Source of the DNA: Spirilliplanes yamanashiensis
GTDB taxonomy: Bacteria; Actinomycetota; Actinomycetes; Mycobacteriales; Micromonosporaceae
Reading direction: 5' to 3'
NCBI RefSeq assembly: GCF_016863475.1
Contig: NZ_BOOY01000010.1
Span: 1 to 64,000 of the forward strand
DNA length: 64,000 nt
Shown: piece by piece, positions 1 through 8,638 of the stretch
How positions within the stretch are numbered: position 1 is the stretch's first letter
Layout of the letters: every line of letters starts with the position of its first letter
Program-made: the position numbers and the translations under genes
The notes under the pieces: model-generated
Told to the model about the DNA's origin: nothing
Database searches by the model: none
What the model saw: only the letters and a program-made list of their open reading frames with translations

Positions 1-183
1 GGGAGCCGCAGACCCGGAAGCCACAGACCGCGAGGCGGACGGCGCGGAGGCGGAAGGCGCAGGCCGCGAGATGGAAGGCCCGGAAGTCGAAGCCGCAGGC
101 CGCGACGCGGAAGGCCAGGAAGCGGAAGGCGCCGGCGTCGGCGGAGTGGGTGCCGGCGGCGGGGTGGGGTGCTGGTCAGGCAT
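1..183 (-). CDS. Pro/Ala/Ser-rich protein, N-terminal part only
   Basis: An ATG at 183 opens a frame that stays open to the window edge (61 codons). It begins MPDQHPTPPPAPTPP and continues as a proline, alanine and serine-rich stretch with loosely repeated PSASRPA-like units. The ATG lies upstream of and overlaps the stop of the flippase gene by 8 bases, the same coupling seen between the other genes of this leftward operon. This supports it as the next cistron. The low-complexity start gives no family. It could be the disordered head of another glycan-assembly protein. The true function lies outside the window. Confidence 0.5.
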   Translation of the reverse strand, partial: MPDQHPTPPPAPTPPTPAPSASWPSASRPAASTSGPSISRPAPSASAPSASRSVASGSAAP

Positions 184-1579
184 GGCGCACCTCCGCGGGT
201 TCCTTCGCCGGCCTCGCCGCCGCGTCATCCACCACGTCACCCGTCACGTCACCCGCCACGTCACCCGCCACGCCATCCTCCGGGTCGCCCGAAGCGTCCG
301 AGGTGGAGGGTTTGGGTGGGCGGCGGCGCAGGCGGTAGCCCGCCGCGGCCGCCACGCGGGGCCACATCGCCGCCGCCTGGAGCACGGTGGCCAGCAGGAA
401 GCCCGTGGCCACCCCGGTGACGCCCCACCGCGCGCCCGCCGCCCCCAGAGCTATCTCGAGTGCGGACCCCGCCAGGACGCTGCCCGCGGCGAGGCGCAGG
501 CGGCCCTGGACGCGGCACACGGCGATGTACAGGGCCTTCACCGCGGACGGCAGGGAGGCGGCGAACAGCAGGGTGAGGGCAGGGGCGGCGGGGACGTACG
601 CGGGGCCGAGGATGCCCAGGGCCCAGCTTCCCAGCAGGAGGCTGCCCGCCACGCCGGCCGCGGTGACGAGCAGGGAGACGCGCATGGCGACGAGGAGTTC
701 GCGGCGGAGGCGGCCGGTGTCGCCGGCGGAGACGGCGAACAGGGCGGTGGACAGGTGGACGGACACCGCCCAGGCGAAGCCGGCGATCTGCAGGGCCAGG
801 TAGAAGCCGGCGTTGTCGACGGGGTGCAGCACCGTCGCCACGATCATGGGCAGGACCAGGGACGGGGCGTGCGCGGAGACGTTGATGACGTGGTGGCCGG
901 CGGCCTGGCCGCCGAGGCCGCGCAAAGCGGACGGGCCGGCGGGCGGGCGCAGCCAGCGGCGGGGGCGGGTGCTGCGGGCGAGGACGGCGCCGACGGACAG
1001 GACGGTGCCGGCGAGCCAGGCGGCGTAGATCCAGCTCGCGGACAGGCCGGCGACGGCGGCGCCGACGGGCAGCAGGGCGAGTTTGGCGACGGCGAAGACG
1101 GTGTTGCGCAGCAGCTGGCGGCCGGACAGGCGGGCGCCGACGAGGGCCAGGTCGAGCACGGAGGTGGCGGCGTGGCCGGCGACGCCGAGGGCGAACAGCA
1201 GCTGCCCGGCCCAGGTGGTGAACAGGGGTCCGCCGACGCCGAGCAGGCCGCCCGCGACGGCGGCGAGGGCGTAGGCGAGGGCGAAGCCGGCGACGGTGCT
1301 GACGGCGAGGCTGGCGCTGACGACGCGGACGGCGCCGGCGGGGCGGCGGGCGAGTTCGGCGATGAGCAGGCTGCCGAGGCCGAACGTGCAGAACGAGCCG
1401 ACGAGCTGCATGGCGGAGATGGCGGCCGCGGCGGAGCCGACCTCGGCGGGCGAGGTGAGCCGGGCGGCGACGGCCCAGAACGCGAAGCCGAGGCCGGCGG
1501 TGACGACGGTGGAGCCGTACAGGGCGGCGGCGGAGCGCAGCACGGAGCTGTCGCGCAGGGCGGTGAGCAGCCGGTTCAC
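176..1579 (-). CDS. Wzx-type polysaccharide flippase (MATE/MVF-like membrane protein)
   Basis: The 467-residue protein is almost entirely hydrophobic, with about 12 to 14 predicted membrane segments. Its N-terminus (SVLRSAAALYGSTVVTAGLG) is typical of lipopolysaccharide biosynthesis flippases of the polysaccharide transporter family. Such proteins move lipid-linked glycan units from the inner to the outer face of the membrane. The GTG start at 1579 overlaps the stop of the upstream gene in a GTGA arrangement, which fixes the start. The cytoplasmic tail is acidic (DASGDPEDGVAGDVAGDV). Its place at the end of a glycosyltransferase operon supports export of the glycan made by the neighbours. The substrate is unknown. 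Confidence 0.85.
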   Translation of the reverse strand: MNRLLTALRDSSVLRSAAALYGSTVVTAGLGFAFWAVAARLTSPAEVGSAAAAISAMQLVGSFCTFGLGSLLIAELARRPAGAVRVVSASLAVSTVAGFALAYALAAVAGGLLGVGGPLFTTWAGQLLFALGVAGHAATSVLDLALVGARLSGRQLLRNTVFAVAKLALLPVGAAVAGLSASWIYAAWLAGTVLSVGAVLARSTRPRRWLRPPAGPSALRGLGGQAAGHHVINVSAHAPSLVLPMIVATVLHPVDNAGFYLALQIAGFAWAVSVHLSTALFAVSAGDTGRLRRELLVAMRVSLLVTAAGVAGSLLLGSWALGILGPAYVPAAPALTLLFAASLPSAVKALYIAVCRVQGRLRLAAGSVLAGSALEIALGAAGARWGVTGVATGFLLATVLQAAAMWPRVAAAAGYRLRRRPPKPSTSDASGDPEDGVAGDVAGDVTGDVVDDAAARPAKEPAEVRHA

Positions 1580-2337
1580 AGCACGACCGCCCGCACGGTC
1601 CGGTGGGAGGCGGGGGTGTCGCTGCTGCCGCCGTGGACGGTGACCTCGAGGGTGCCCTTGGCGACCACGACGACGACCTGGCTCCAGGTGGCGCCGTCGG
1701 CGAGGGTGACGGGCACGACCCGCCGGTCGGCGGACGGGGACTCGATGACGACCCGGTACGCGGTGCCGGCGCCCTCGCGGTTGGTGACGCTGACGGTGAA
1801 CGCGCGCTGCGTGCCGGTGACGGGCACGAGACCGACCTGGGTGAACGACCGGGCGGCGGCGGCGCGTTCGGTGTGCGCGGAGATGCCCCAGGCGGCCCCG
1901 GCGAGGGTGACGGTGACGACGCCGGCGAGCACGGGCGCGACCAGCGGGCGCAGCGGCGTGGCGGGCACCGGCCAGGAGCCGGGCGAGCGGAGCCGGCGCA
2001 GCGCGGCGGCGGGCGGGGTGTCGCGGACCAGGTCGGCGACGACCAGCGCGGCGGTGAGCCCGGCGACGAGCGTGCCGACGGCGCCGGCGGTGGACGGCAC
2101 CCCGAACAGTTCCAGCACCAGCAGCGACGCCAGGGCCAGGGCGAACGAGACGCCCGCGGCCAGGACGAGCCGGTACCACCCGGCGAGCGGGGCGCGGCCG
2201 AGGCGCAGCACCAGCCAGCCGGGCGCGAGGAAGATCAGCACGAGGCCGGCCGGCACCCGCAGCTCGGGCAGGTCGAGCAGCGCGCCGAGGGCGAACGCGG
2301 CGACCGCGAGCGGCGGCCAGATCCGGTCACCACGCAT
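1576..2337 (-). CDS. DUF1616-like membrane protein
   Basis: This 253-residue protein starts with two closely spaced hydrophobic hairpins. They include a conserved-looking FLAPGWLVLRLG segment near residues 35-46, as found in the N-terminus of DUF1616 proteins. Two more membrane segments follow, and then about 100 residues of probably extracytoplasmic beta-rich sequence (residues 150-253). The ATG at 2337 overlaps the end of the GT-C-like gene by 11 bases. DUF1616 proteins often sit in surface-glycan clusters, but their activity is not established. An accessory role in glycan assembly is inferred from context only. Confidence 0.6.
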   Translation of the reverse strand: MRGDRIWPPLAVAAFALGALLDLPELRVPAGLVLIFLAPGWLVLRLGRAPLAGWYRLVLAAGVSFALALASLLVLELFGVPSTAGAVGTLVAGLTAALVVADLVRDTPPAAALRRLRSPGSWPVPATPLRPLVAPVLAGVVTVTLAGAAWGISAHTERAAAARSFTQVGLVPVTGTQRAFTVSVTNREGAGTAYRVVIESPSADRRVVPVTLADGATWSQVVVVVAKGTLEVTVHGGSSDTPASHRTVRAVVL

Positions 2338-4141
2338 AGCGGCTGTTCCTGAGGTCGTACACGCGGATCACCCCGTCGTCGAAGACGACGCCCATGCCGT
2401 CGGTGGTGTCGAACTTGGTCAGTGACCCGGCCGGGAACGGCCCGCTGGTGTCGAGGCCGTCCGGGTGGTCGCCGATGAAGAAGGTGCCGCGCACGGGCGG
2501 CTGGGTGACGATGCGCCGGTCGACGACGACGTACCGGATGGACAGCGCCTGCACCATGGACCGGTCGCCCCAGTCGAAGCCGGGGCGGTAGAACATCTCC
2601 ACGGGGCTGTTGACGGGGTCGAGGCCGCCGATGGTGCCGAGCACGTTCTGGTTGCCGAAGTCGGCGAGGAACCGGCCGCCGGTGGGCAGGTGCTCGCGGG
2701 ACCACCAGCCGAGCTGGAGGGTGTGCGCGTCGACGGACGCCTCGTACCCGGCGGCGTAGTAGGTGCCGGGCAGGCGCAGCCAGTACGGCGGCCAGCCCGC
2801 GGTGATGCCGCCGACGAACAGCACGAGCAGCGCCAGCCCGGCGCCGAGGTGCCACCGCGCGCCGCGCAGGGCGACGCCGAGCCGGGCCAGGCCGAGCGCG
2901 ACGACCAGGGCGACGAGCAGCGTCACGTACGCGGGCGAGCGCCCGGCCAGCTCCTCGCCGCGGGGGCTGACCACCCGGATGATCACGATGGCGGCCTCGA
3001 GCGCGGCGACGCCGATGAGCAGGGTGGCGACCCACCACTGGCGGCGGCGCAGGGCGAGCAGGCCGAGCAGCCCGGCCGCGCCGCCCAGCACGAGGATCGC
3101 GGACACGCTGAGCAGCGTCTCGGTGAGCGGCTTGGTGGACGCGGCGGCCGCCTGCCCGGGCCGGGCCGCGCCGAGGTGCGCGAACGTCTCCAGCAGGGCG
3201 AGCAGCGGCCCGCCGAGGTAGCCGACGGCGGCGGGCGCGACGAACGCGACCCACGCGGCGGTCATCGCGCACACGCCGAGCCACAGCGCGCCGAGCGCCC
3301 GGGCCGCGCGCCGGAACACCACGGCGGCGAGCGCGGCGGCGGTCAGCAGCGCCACGCACACCACCATCGTGAGGTGGTGGGTGACGAGCACGCCGCCGCT
3401 GAACAGCAGGCCGAGCAGCACCCGGCCGGCCGGCCGATCGGGCCGCCGCAGCAGGCTCACCACCTGGGTCAGCGCGAGGGCGAGCAGCGGCAGCGCCGGG
3501 GTGGTGTAGAGGAACATCGAGGTGAAGAACCCGTGGTTGGGGTTCGTCAGGTAGATCAGGGTGGCCAGCGCGACGACGTCCCAGCGGGGCGTGACCTGCC
3601 GCACGAGGGCGAGCACGCCGGCGGTGAGCAGCATCGTGGACGCCAGGCACACCAGCATCGCGGCGGGGAAGAACGCCAGCCCGGTGACCCGCATGACGAC
3701 GACGGTGAGCACCTCGAGGCCGGGGAAGACCGGGCTGATGGGCAGGCTGTAGTTCGTCGGGAACAGCCGGTCGGCGTCGAGCATGCCGAGCGTGGTCTGC
3801 CAGTGCTGCAGCTCGTCGGCGAACTTCACGTTCACCGGGGAGTAGGCGACCTTGATGCCGAACTGCGCGGCCGTGAACGCGAACAGCGTGCCGACGCGCA
3901 CGGCCGGGGTGAGCCGCGGCAGCAGGCACGCCAGCCCGGCCACGCCGACGAGCAGCAGCTGACCGGCCCAGTACACCTCGGTGGCCCAACCGGCCTGCGC
4001 CCGCCCACCGGCGAACGCGACGGCCACCAGCAGGAACGCGAGCGCGGTGGCCGGGCCCGCCGTCAGGGCGAAGGTGCGGCGGGCCGGGGGCGGCGCGGGG
4101 GCCGCCACGGCGACCGGCCGCACGAGCGTGTCAACGGCCAC
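2327..4141 (-). CDS. GT-C-like polytopic membrane glycosyltransferase
   Basis: The protein has 604 residues. It has a run of about 11 to 13 membrane segments, followed by a soluble C-terminal region of about 150 residues. An acidic DELQHW motif in the first large external loop resembles the catalytic acidic loop of GT-C enzymes that use polyprenyl-phosphate sugars. The chosen GTG (4141) overlaps the end of the upstream GT2 by 11 bases. A longer frame further upstream is only antisense-like reading through that gene. The donor and acceptor cannot be read from sequence. It probably adds a sugar on the outer membrane face during the pathway encoded by this operon. Confidence 0.65.
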   Translation of the reverse strand: MAVDTLVRPVAVAAPAPPPARRTFALTAGPATALAFLLVAVAFAGGRAQAGWATEVYWAGQLLLVGVAGLACLLPRLTPAVRVGTLFAFTAAQFGIKVAYSPVNVKFADELQHWQTTLGMLDADRLFPTNYSLPISPVFPGLEVLTVVVMRVTGLAFFPAAMLVCLASTMLLTAGVLALVRQVTPRWDVVALATLIYLTNPNHGFFTSMFLYTTPALPLLALALTQVVSLLRRPDRPAGRVLLGLLFSGGVLVTHHLTMVVCVALLTAAALAAVVFRRAARALGALWLGVCAMTAAWVAFVAPAAVGYLGGPLLALLETFAHLGAARPGQAAAASTKPLTETLLSVSAILVLGGAAGLLGLLALRRRQWWVATLLIGVAALEAAIVIIRVVSPRGEELAGRSPAYVTLLVALVVALGLARLGVALRGARWHLGAGLALLVLFVGGITAGWPPYWLRLPGTYYAAGYEASVDAHTLQLGWWSREHLPTGGRFLADFGNQNVLGTIGGLDPVNSPVEMFYRPGFDWGDRSMVQALSIRYVVVDRRIVTQPPVRGTFFIGDHPDGLDTSGPFPAGSLTKFDTTDGMGVVFDDGVIRVYDLRNSRYAW

Positions 4142-5327
4142 GCTTGCTCCGCCACCAGGCGCGCACGTACCGGGCGGGACCGGCGAGCATGCCGCGCCGG
4201 TTGAGCGCCATGAATTCGGCCGGCATGCCGTCGCGCAGGCCGACGTTGCGCAGGCTGTCGGCGCTGCGCAGGTCGCGCAGGGCGGCCGGGGCGAGCCGCA
4301 GCAGGCGCACCAGCAGCCACGGCCGGTGCAGCACCAGGCTGGTGTAGAAGGCGGTGAGCGCGACACCGTACCCGCGCATCTGGGCCGCGAGGCCCGCGGT
4401 CTCGCGGCGGTGGAAGTGCCGGGTCAGCGCGGCGGGCCGGTACATCAGCGGGCGGCCGGCGAGCAGCAGCCGGGTCAGGATGAGCGTGTCCTCGCCGCCC
4501 TCGGCGAGCGTGCCCGCGCCGAGCGCGGTGTCGAAGCCGCCGACGGCGCGCAGGTCGGCGGTGCGGAACGCCATGTTGGCGCCGACCCCGAACGGCGGCA
4601 GCGGGTAGAGCGGGCTCTGCGTCATCGCGCCGGGAGTGAAGTCGGCGGCGGTGAAGCCGCGGCCCTTGCTGTGCCCGCCGAACGCCTCGTACCAGGCCTG
4701 GGCGGGGGTCTCGATCTCGCCGGGGACGACCACGCCGGACAGTCCGGCGGCGTCGGGGCGGTCCAGGAACGCGCGGGCGATCTCGGTGAGCCAGGACGGG
4801 TCGGCGGTCTCGTCGTCGTCGATCCAGGCGACCAGCTCGGTGCCGACCTCGGCGAGGGCCCGGTTGCGGGCGCGGGACAGCCCGGGCCGCGGCTCGGTCA
4901 CGTACCGGACCGACGGGAACCCGGCCACGACGCGGCGGGTGGCGTCGGTGGTGGGCGCGTTGTCGACGACGAGGATCGACGCGTGCGGGTAGTCCTGCGC
5001 GACCAGCGACGCCAGGCAGCGGCGCAGCGCCTCCGGGCGTTCCCGGGTGCAGACGACGGCGGTGACGGCGGCGCCCTCGCGGCGGGCCCGTGCGCGGGCG
5101 GCGCGCAGCGCGGCGGGGTCGGCCACGCGCTGCCCGGTGAACGCGGCGGCGATCTCGCCGGCGGACGCCGGCAGGTCGACGGTGAGCATGCCGACCGGCA
5201 GGCCGTGGTCGCGCACGACCACCCAGGCGCGGCCGCCGTCGCCCGGCAGGCCGGCGGGCGCCGCCAGGTCGACGTCCACCACCGGCTCCGGGGTGAACGC
5301 CGGGGTGCGGATCGCCACGTCGGTCAT
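4131..5327 (-). CDS. Family 2 glycosyltransferase
   Basis: The protein has 398 residues. The GT-A core begins near residue 90 with VTAVVCTRERPEALRRCLAS. The nucleotide-binding region contains VVDNAP, and the metal-binding motif reads WIDDDE. A later EGGEDT motif matches the catalytic ED region of inverting GT2 enzymes. The first 85 residues form an extra N-terminal domain of unknown role. The ATG at 5327 overlaps the stop of the preceding GT4 gene as ATGA, so translation is likely coupled. It should transfer a sugar from a nucleotide donor to a lipid-linked or polymer acceptor on the cytoplasmic side. Confidence 0.85.
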   Translation of the reverse strand: MTDVAIRTPAFTPEPVVDVDLAAPAGLPGDGGRAWVVVRDHGLPVGMLTVDLPASAGEIAAAFTGQRVADPAALRAARARARREGAAVTAVVCTRERPEALRRCLASLVAQDYPHASILVVDNAPTTDATRRVVAGFPSVRYVTEPRPGLSRARNRALAEVGTELVAWIDDDETADPSWLTEIARAFLDRPDAAGLSGVVVPGEIETPAQAWYEAFGGHSKGRGFTAADFTPGAMTQSPLYPLPPFGVGANMAFRTADLRAVGGFDTALGAGTLAEGGEDTLILTRLLLAGRPLMYRPAALTRHFHRRETAGLAAQMRGYGVALTAFYTSLVLHRPWLLVRLLRLAPAALRDLRSADSLRNVGLRDGMPAEFMALNRRGMLAGPARYVRAWWRSKRGR

Positions 5328-6472
5328 GCCGGCACCCGCTCGGCGCCGCCGGCCAGCGACAGGTAGCCGTCGACGACGTCGTCCCAGCTGCGCACGTCGG
5401 CGTACCGCTCGCCGCGCAGCGCCGTGACCCGGGTGATGGCCGCGGCCAGCGCCGCCGGGTCGGCCGGCGGCACGTGCAGGGCGCCCGCGTAGCCGTCGGC
5501 CGCCTCGCGCAGGCCGCCCACGTCGGACACGATCACCGGCAGCCCGGCGGACATGGCGATGTGCAGCGGCCCCGAGGACGACGACCGCCGGTACGGCAGC
5601 ACGACCGCGTCCGCGGCGGCGAAGAAACCGGCCACCTCGGCGTCGGCGACGTAGCGGTTGACGACCGTGATGCGGTCGCGGTGGCGGGACGCGGCGACGG
5701 CCTGCAGCGGCGCGTGCCAGCCCTCCCACGTCTCGCCGACGATGGTGAGCCGCAGCCCGGCCGCCTGCTCGTCGGTCAGCGAGTCGAACGCGGCGACCAG
5801 GTCCTCCAGCCCCTTGTACGGCCGGATCACGCCGAAGTAGAGCAGGTGGAACGCGTCGTCGCCGCGCTCGGCCGGGGCGGCCGCGTGGTGGTCGTACGGG
5901 CCGTGCGGGACGACGACGTGCCGGGCGCCGTCCAGCGGGTAGTTCTGCTCCAGCAGCCGGCGGTCGAACTCGCTGTGGATGACGTGGCCGTCGGCGAGCC
6001 GGATGAGCCGGCCGACCAGCGCGCGGGCGTAGCGCTGCACGCCGGGGACGCGGGCCTCGCCGGTGTCCTGCACCTCGTGCCACTCGATGACGACGCGGGC
6101 GCCCCGGCGGCGCGCGTACCAGGCCAGCACCAGGTACGAGTGCAGCACCGCGGCCGTCCACCACTGCAGGACGACCAGCTCGGGCGCCTGCCGCCGGACG
6201 AACCGCAGCGCCCGGACCAGCGACGGCAGCCAGTACCAGTCGACGCCGTCGTGGACGGTCACGGCCGGGTCGTACCGCAGCTCGTGGACCGTCGTGCCGA
6301 CCCGGCGGCGCCCCGGGTACAGGAACCGGGGGATCAGCCGGCGCATCAGCAGCACGCTGGTGCCGGCGCGGCCGCTGAGGGCGTTCGCCACCCGGCACGT
6401 GTAGTAGCTGATGCCGGACGTGAAGCGGAAGCCGGAGCCGACGACCAGCACCCGGGCGGGGGGTTGGGACAT
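5324..6472 (-). CDS. Family 4 (group 1) glycosyltransferase
   Basis: The 382-residue protein starts MSQPPARVLVVGSGFRFTSG, a GT-B N-terminal Rossmann lobe with a glycine-rich loop. The C-terminal lobe has YFGVIRPYKGLEDLV, the donor-binding region AADAVVLPYRRSSSSG, and the E-containing end of the EX7E-type segment modified to SSSSGPLHIAM. The ATG at 6472 lies 2 bases after the stop of the upstream gene. It is one of three soluble glycosyltransferases in this operon and probably extends the same glycan. Confidence 0.85.
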   Translation of the reverse strand: MSQPPARVLVVGSGFRFTSGISYYTCRVANALSGRAGTSVLLMRRLIPRFLYPGRRRVGTTVHELRYDPAVTVHDGVDWYWLPSLVRALRFVRRQAPELVVLQWWTAAVLHSYLVLAWYARRRGARVVIEWHEVQDTGEARVPGVQRYARALVGRLIRLADGHVIHSEFDRRLLEQNYPLDGARHVVVPHGPYDHHAAAPAERGDDAFHLLYFGVIRPYKGLEDLVAAFDSLTDEQAAGLRLTIVGETWEGWHAPLQAVAASRHRDRITVVNRYVADAEVAGFFAAADAVVLPYRRSSSSGPLHIAMSAGLPVIVSDVGGLREAADGYAGALHVPPADPAALAAAITRVTALRGERYADVRSWDDVVDGYLSLAGGAERVPA

Positions 6473-6474
6473 GA

Positions 6475-7332
6475 TCAGACGGTCGCCTCGTCGAGCGCGG
6501 CGCCGGCCGGGACCGGCTCGTGGTGCGGGCGCGGCACCGGCACGAGGTCGGGGATGACGTGCGGGGCGGCCTGCACGGCGCGCGCGATCGCCCGGTTCTG
6601 CCGGGCGGATGTGCGTTCGGTGAGGATGGTCCGGAGCACGCGCAGCCCGTCGCGGACGGCGGACAGGTTGCTGACGCCGTGGATGCGGGACAGCTCGACG
6701 CTGGGCACCTCGCGCACCGTCAGCCCGGCCACCGCCACCCGGCAGTTGAGCACGGTCTCGATCTCGAAGCCGTCGCCCCAGCGCATCACGTCGCCAGCCG
6801 GGTGCGGGCTGGGCAGCGCCAGGCTGGGCAGCACGTCGCGCCAGAACGCGTTGTAGCCGTAGCACAGGTCGCTGTAGCGGGTGCGGAACAGCCGGTTGGT
6901 GAACCACGTCAGCGCACGGTTGCCGAGGCCGCGCAGGACGGTGATGTCCTCGCTGCCGCCGCCCGGCATGACCCGGCTGCCCTTGGCCACGTCGGCGCCC
7001 TCGGTCAGCACGGCCACGAACCGCGCGATCTCCTCCGGGTCGGCGGACCCGTCGGCGTCGAACATGACGATGATGTCGCCGGTGGCCTCGGCGAAACCGC
7101 AGGCCAGGGCGTTGCCCTTGCCGCGGCGGGTCTGGGTGACGATGCGGGCCGCGGGCATCACCCGGCGCACGGTCTCGACAGTGCCGTCGACCGAGTTGCC
7201 GTCCACCACGACGACCTCGTGCACCTGGGGCAGGCGCGGGAGGACCTCGGCGAGGTTGCGGGCCTCGTTGCGGGCGGGGATCACCACCGTCACGGTGGGC
7301 TGGCCGGCGGGGCGGGGGCGCAAGGGCTGCAA
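6475..7332 (-). CDS. Family 2 glycosyltransferase, dolichol-phosphate mannosyltransferase-like; first gene of operon
   Basis: The 285-residue enzyme has TVVIPARNEARNLAEVLPRL at its N-terminus, VVVDGNSVDGT, and the metal-binding FDADGSADP. It shows the compact layout of polyprenyl-phosphate hexose synthases without clear membrane helices. Such enzymes make the lipid-linked sugar that GT-C enzymes use, which fits the GT-C-like protein three genes on. The start is a TTG at 7332 preceded by a perfect AGGAGG six bases away. No ATG or GTG nearby is as well placed. It heads a run of at least seven coupled leftward genes. Confidence 0.8.
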   Translation of the reverse strand: MQPLRPRPAGQPTVTVVIPARNEARNLAEVLPRLPQVHEVVVVDGNSVDGTVETVRRVMPAARIVTQTRRGKGNALACGFAEATGDIIVMFDADGSADPEEIARFVAVLTEGADVAKGSRVMPGGGSEDITVLRGLGNRALTWFTNRLFRTRYSDLCYGYNAFWRDVLPSLALPSPHPAGDVMRWGDGFEIETVLNCRVAVAGLTVREVPSVELSRIHGVSNLSAVRDGLRVLRTILTERTSARQNRAIARAVQAAPHVIPDLVPVPRPHHEPVPAGAALDEATV

Positions 7333-7338
7333 CGGGGG

Positions 7339-7344
7339 CCTCCT
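7339..7344 (-). promoter_or_regulatory. Ribosome binding site fixing a TTG start
   Basis: On the minus strand AGGAGG is followed by the spacer CCCCCG and then TTG at 7332. This strong site is the reason to accept the rare start codon. Confidence 0.7.
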
Positions 7345-7417
7345 GGTGGGTCGTGCAGCGCGATGTCGTCGATGGGTGACGCTAGAGAGCGAGAGTTACG
7401 CGAGTGCTACGAAACTA

Positions 7418-7432
7418 CGTCCTATGAGGACG
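7418..7432. promoter_or_regulatory. Perfect palindrome upstream of the glycan operon
   Basis: CGTCCTATGAGGACG is a 6-bp perfect inverted repeat around a 3-base centre. It lies about 90 bases upstream of the TTG start of the leftward glycan operon and downstream of the propeller gene stop. It could be an operator for a dimeric regulator or a short hairpin. No regulator is known for it. Confidence 0.3.
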
Positions 7433-7491
7433 GACACACTGCGCGGGCACGGGCGGCACTTTTCCGGCGCACCGCCCGTGCCTCCGCCACG

Positions 7492-8544
7492 TCAGAGCCG
7501 GTCGAGCTGGAAGACGGAGCCCTCGGTCTGGCTGCTCGCGTAGACGGCGCCGCTGCGCACGTCGACGGCGAGGCCCAGGGCGGCCGTGCGCACGCGCAGC
7601 CGGGTGACGGCGTGCGTGACGTCGTCGACGACGGTCACGGCGCCCTTCTGCTCGAAGTTGGTCACGTAGACCTTCTTGGTCACCGGGTTGTACTCGACGC
7701 CGGTCGGGCTGCCGCCCACGTACGCCTTGCCGACGACGCCGAGCGTGCGGCCGTCGAGGACGGTCAGCGTCTCGCTGGTGTAGTTCGAGACGTAGACCCG
7801 GTCGTCGGCGGCGTTGACCGCGATGCCGAGCGCGTACCGGTCGACCGGCACGGTGGCGGTGATGCGGTTGGTGGCGCCGTCGATGACCGTGACGGAGCTG
7901 TCGGTGCCGCGGCGGTTGGCGTTGGACACGTACACCGTGTTCGTGCGGGAGTTGACCGCGACCTTGGCGGGCTCGATCGGGCCGATCTCGATGGTGGCCT
8001 CGACGGCGAGGGTCGCGCCGTCGAGCACGACGACCCGGCCCTGGTTGGTCAGGGTCACGTAGAGCTTGTTCGTCGCGGTGTTGACGGCCAGGCCGCGGGG
8101 CTCGCCGCCGACGTCGGCCGTGGCGGTGACCCGGTTCGTCCGGCCGTCGATGCGGTAGACGAGCTTGGAGAACACCTGGTCGCCCGCGTACAGGACGTCG
8201 GTCTCGGGGTTGGCGGTCAGGCCGAAGGGGCTGCCGGCCGCACCGAGGTCGATCTCGCCGACCACCGCGTCGGCGGCCGCGTTGATCACCTTGACGGTGT
8301 GCCGCGGGCGGCGGTCGGCGGTGCCGGTCCACGGGTTGGCGGCGTAGACCCGGCCGAGGTTCGGCAGGGCGGCCAGCTCGTACAGCCAGGAGCCGTCGGT
8401 GACGGCCTGCACCAGGTTGCCGTAGCCCCACCAGCCGGCGGCCGCGGCGGGCGAGGCGGCCGCGACGCCGGTGGCGGAGACGGCGGCGACAGCGCCCGCG
8501 CCGGCGATGAGGGAGCGCCGGCTGATACCGCGGCGACCGGACAT
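7492..8544 (-). CDS. Tat-exported YVTN-type beta-propeller protein, iron-box controlled
   Basis: The 350-residue protein starts MSGRRGISRRSLIAGAG, a twin-arginine signal, followed by an AAASPAAAAG cleavage region. The mature part repeats a roughly 42-residue unit with motifs such as VYVSN, LYVTL and VYAGD followed by VxVIDGxTxxVxATV. This is a seven-bladed YVTN/40-residue propeller like surface-layer or c-type NirF/quinoprotein-like repeats. No catalytic residues stand out. The ATG at 8544 has GGAGG seven bases upstream. An iron box 49 bases upstream of the start, independent of the sortase operon, suggests iron-repressed expression. A surface binding or scaffold role is inferred. Confidence 0.8.
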   Translation of the reverse strand: MSGRRGISRRSLIAGAGAVAAVSATGVAAASPAAAAGWWGYGNLVQAVTDGSWLYELAALPNLGRVYAANPWTGTADRRPRHTVKVINAAADAVVGEIDLGAAGSPFGLTANPETDVLYAGDQVFSKLVYRIDGRTNRVTATADVGGEPRGLAVNTATNKLYVTLTNQGRVVVLDGATLAVEATIEIGPIEPAKVAVNSRTNTVYVSNANRRGTDSSVTVIDGATNRITATVPVDRYALGIAVNAADDRVYVSNYTSETLTVLDGRTLGVVGKAYVGGSPTGVEYNPVTKKVYVTNFEQKGAVTVVDDVTHAVTRLRVRTAALGLAVDVRSGAVYASSQTEGSVFQLDRL

Positions 8545-8592
8545 GTGGGTTCCTCCGAAAGAGACGGGGGTCGAAGTGACTCGCCGCTGAAG

Positions 8593-8611
8593 TTAACTAA
8601 GGCTTACCTAA
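8593..8611. promoter_or_regulatory. Iron box (IdeR/DmdR-type operator)
   Basis: TTAACTAAGGCTTACCTAA matches the actinobacterial iron-box consensus TTAGGTTAGGCTAACCTAA at 15 of 19 positions. It lies between the stop of the sortase gene (8639) and the start of the propeller gene (8544), so it should repress the propeller gene when iron is sufficient. Confidence 0.7.
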
Positions 8612-8638
8612 ATATCAATGCGTTGCGTGACTGATCAC

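Noticed and set aside
71-2425. Very long open frame on the plus strand over the flippase and DUF1616-like genes
   Set aside because: Arg/Gly/Glu-rich with no recognisable domain. It is the mirror of well-supported membrane-protein genes on the other strand, as is common at this GC content.
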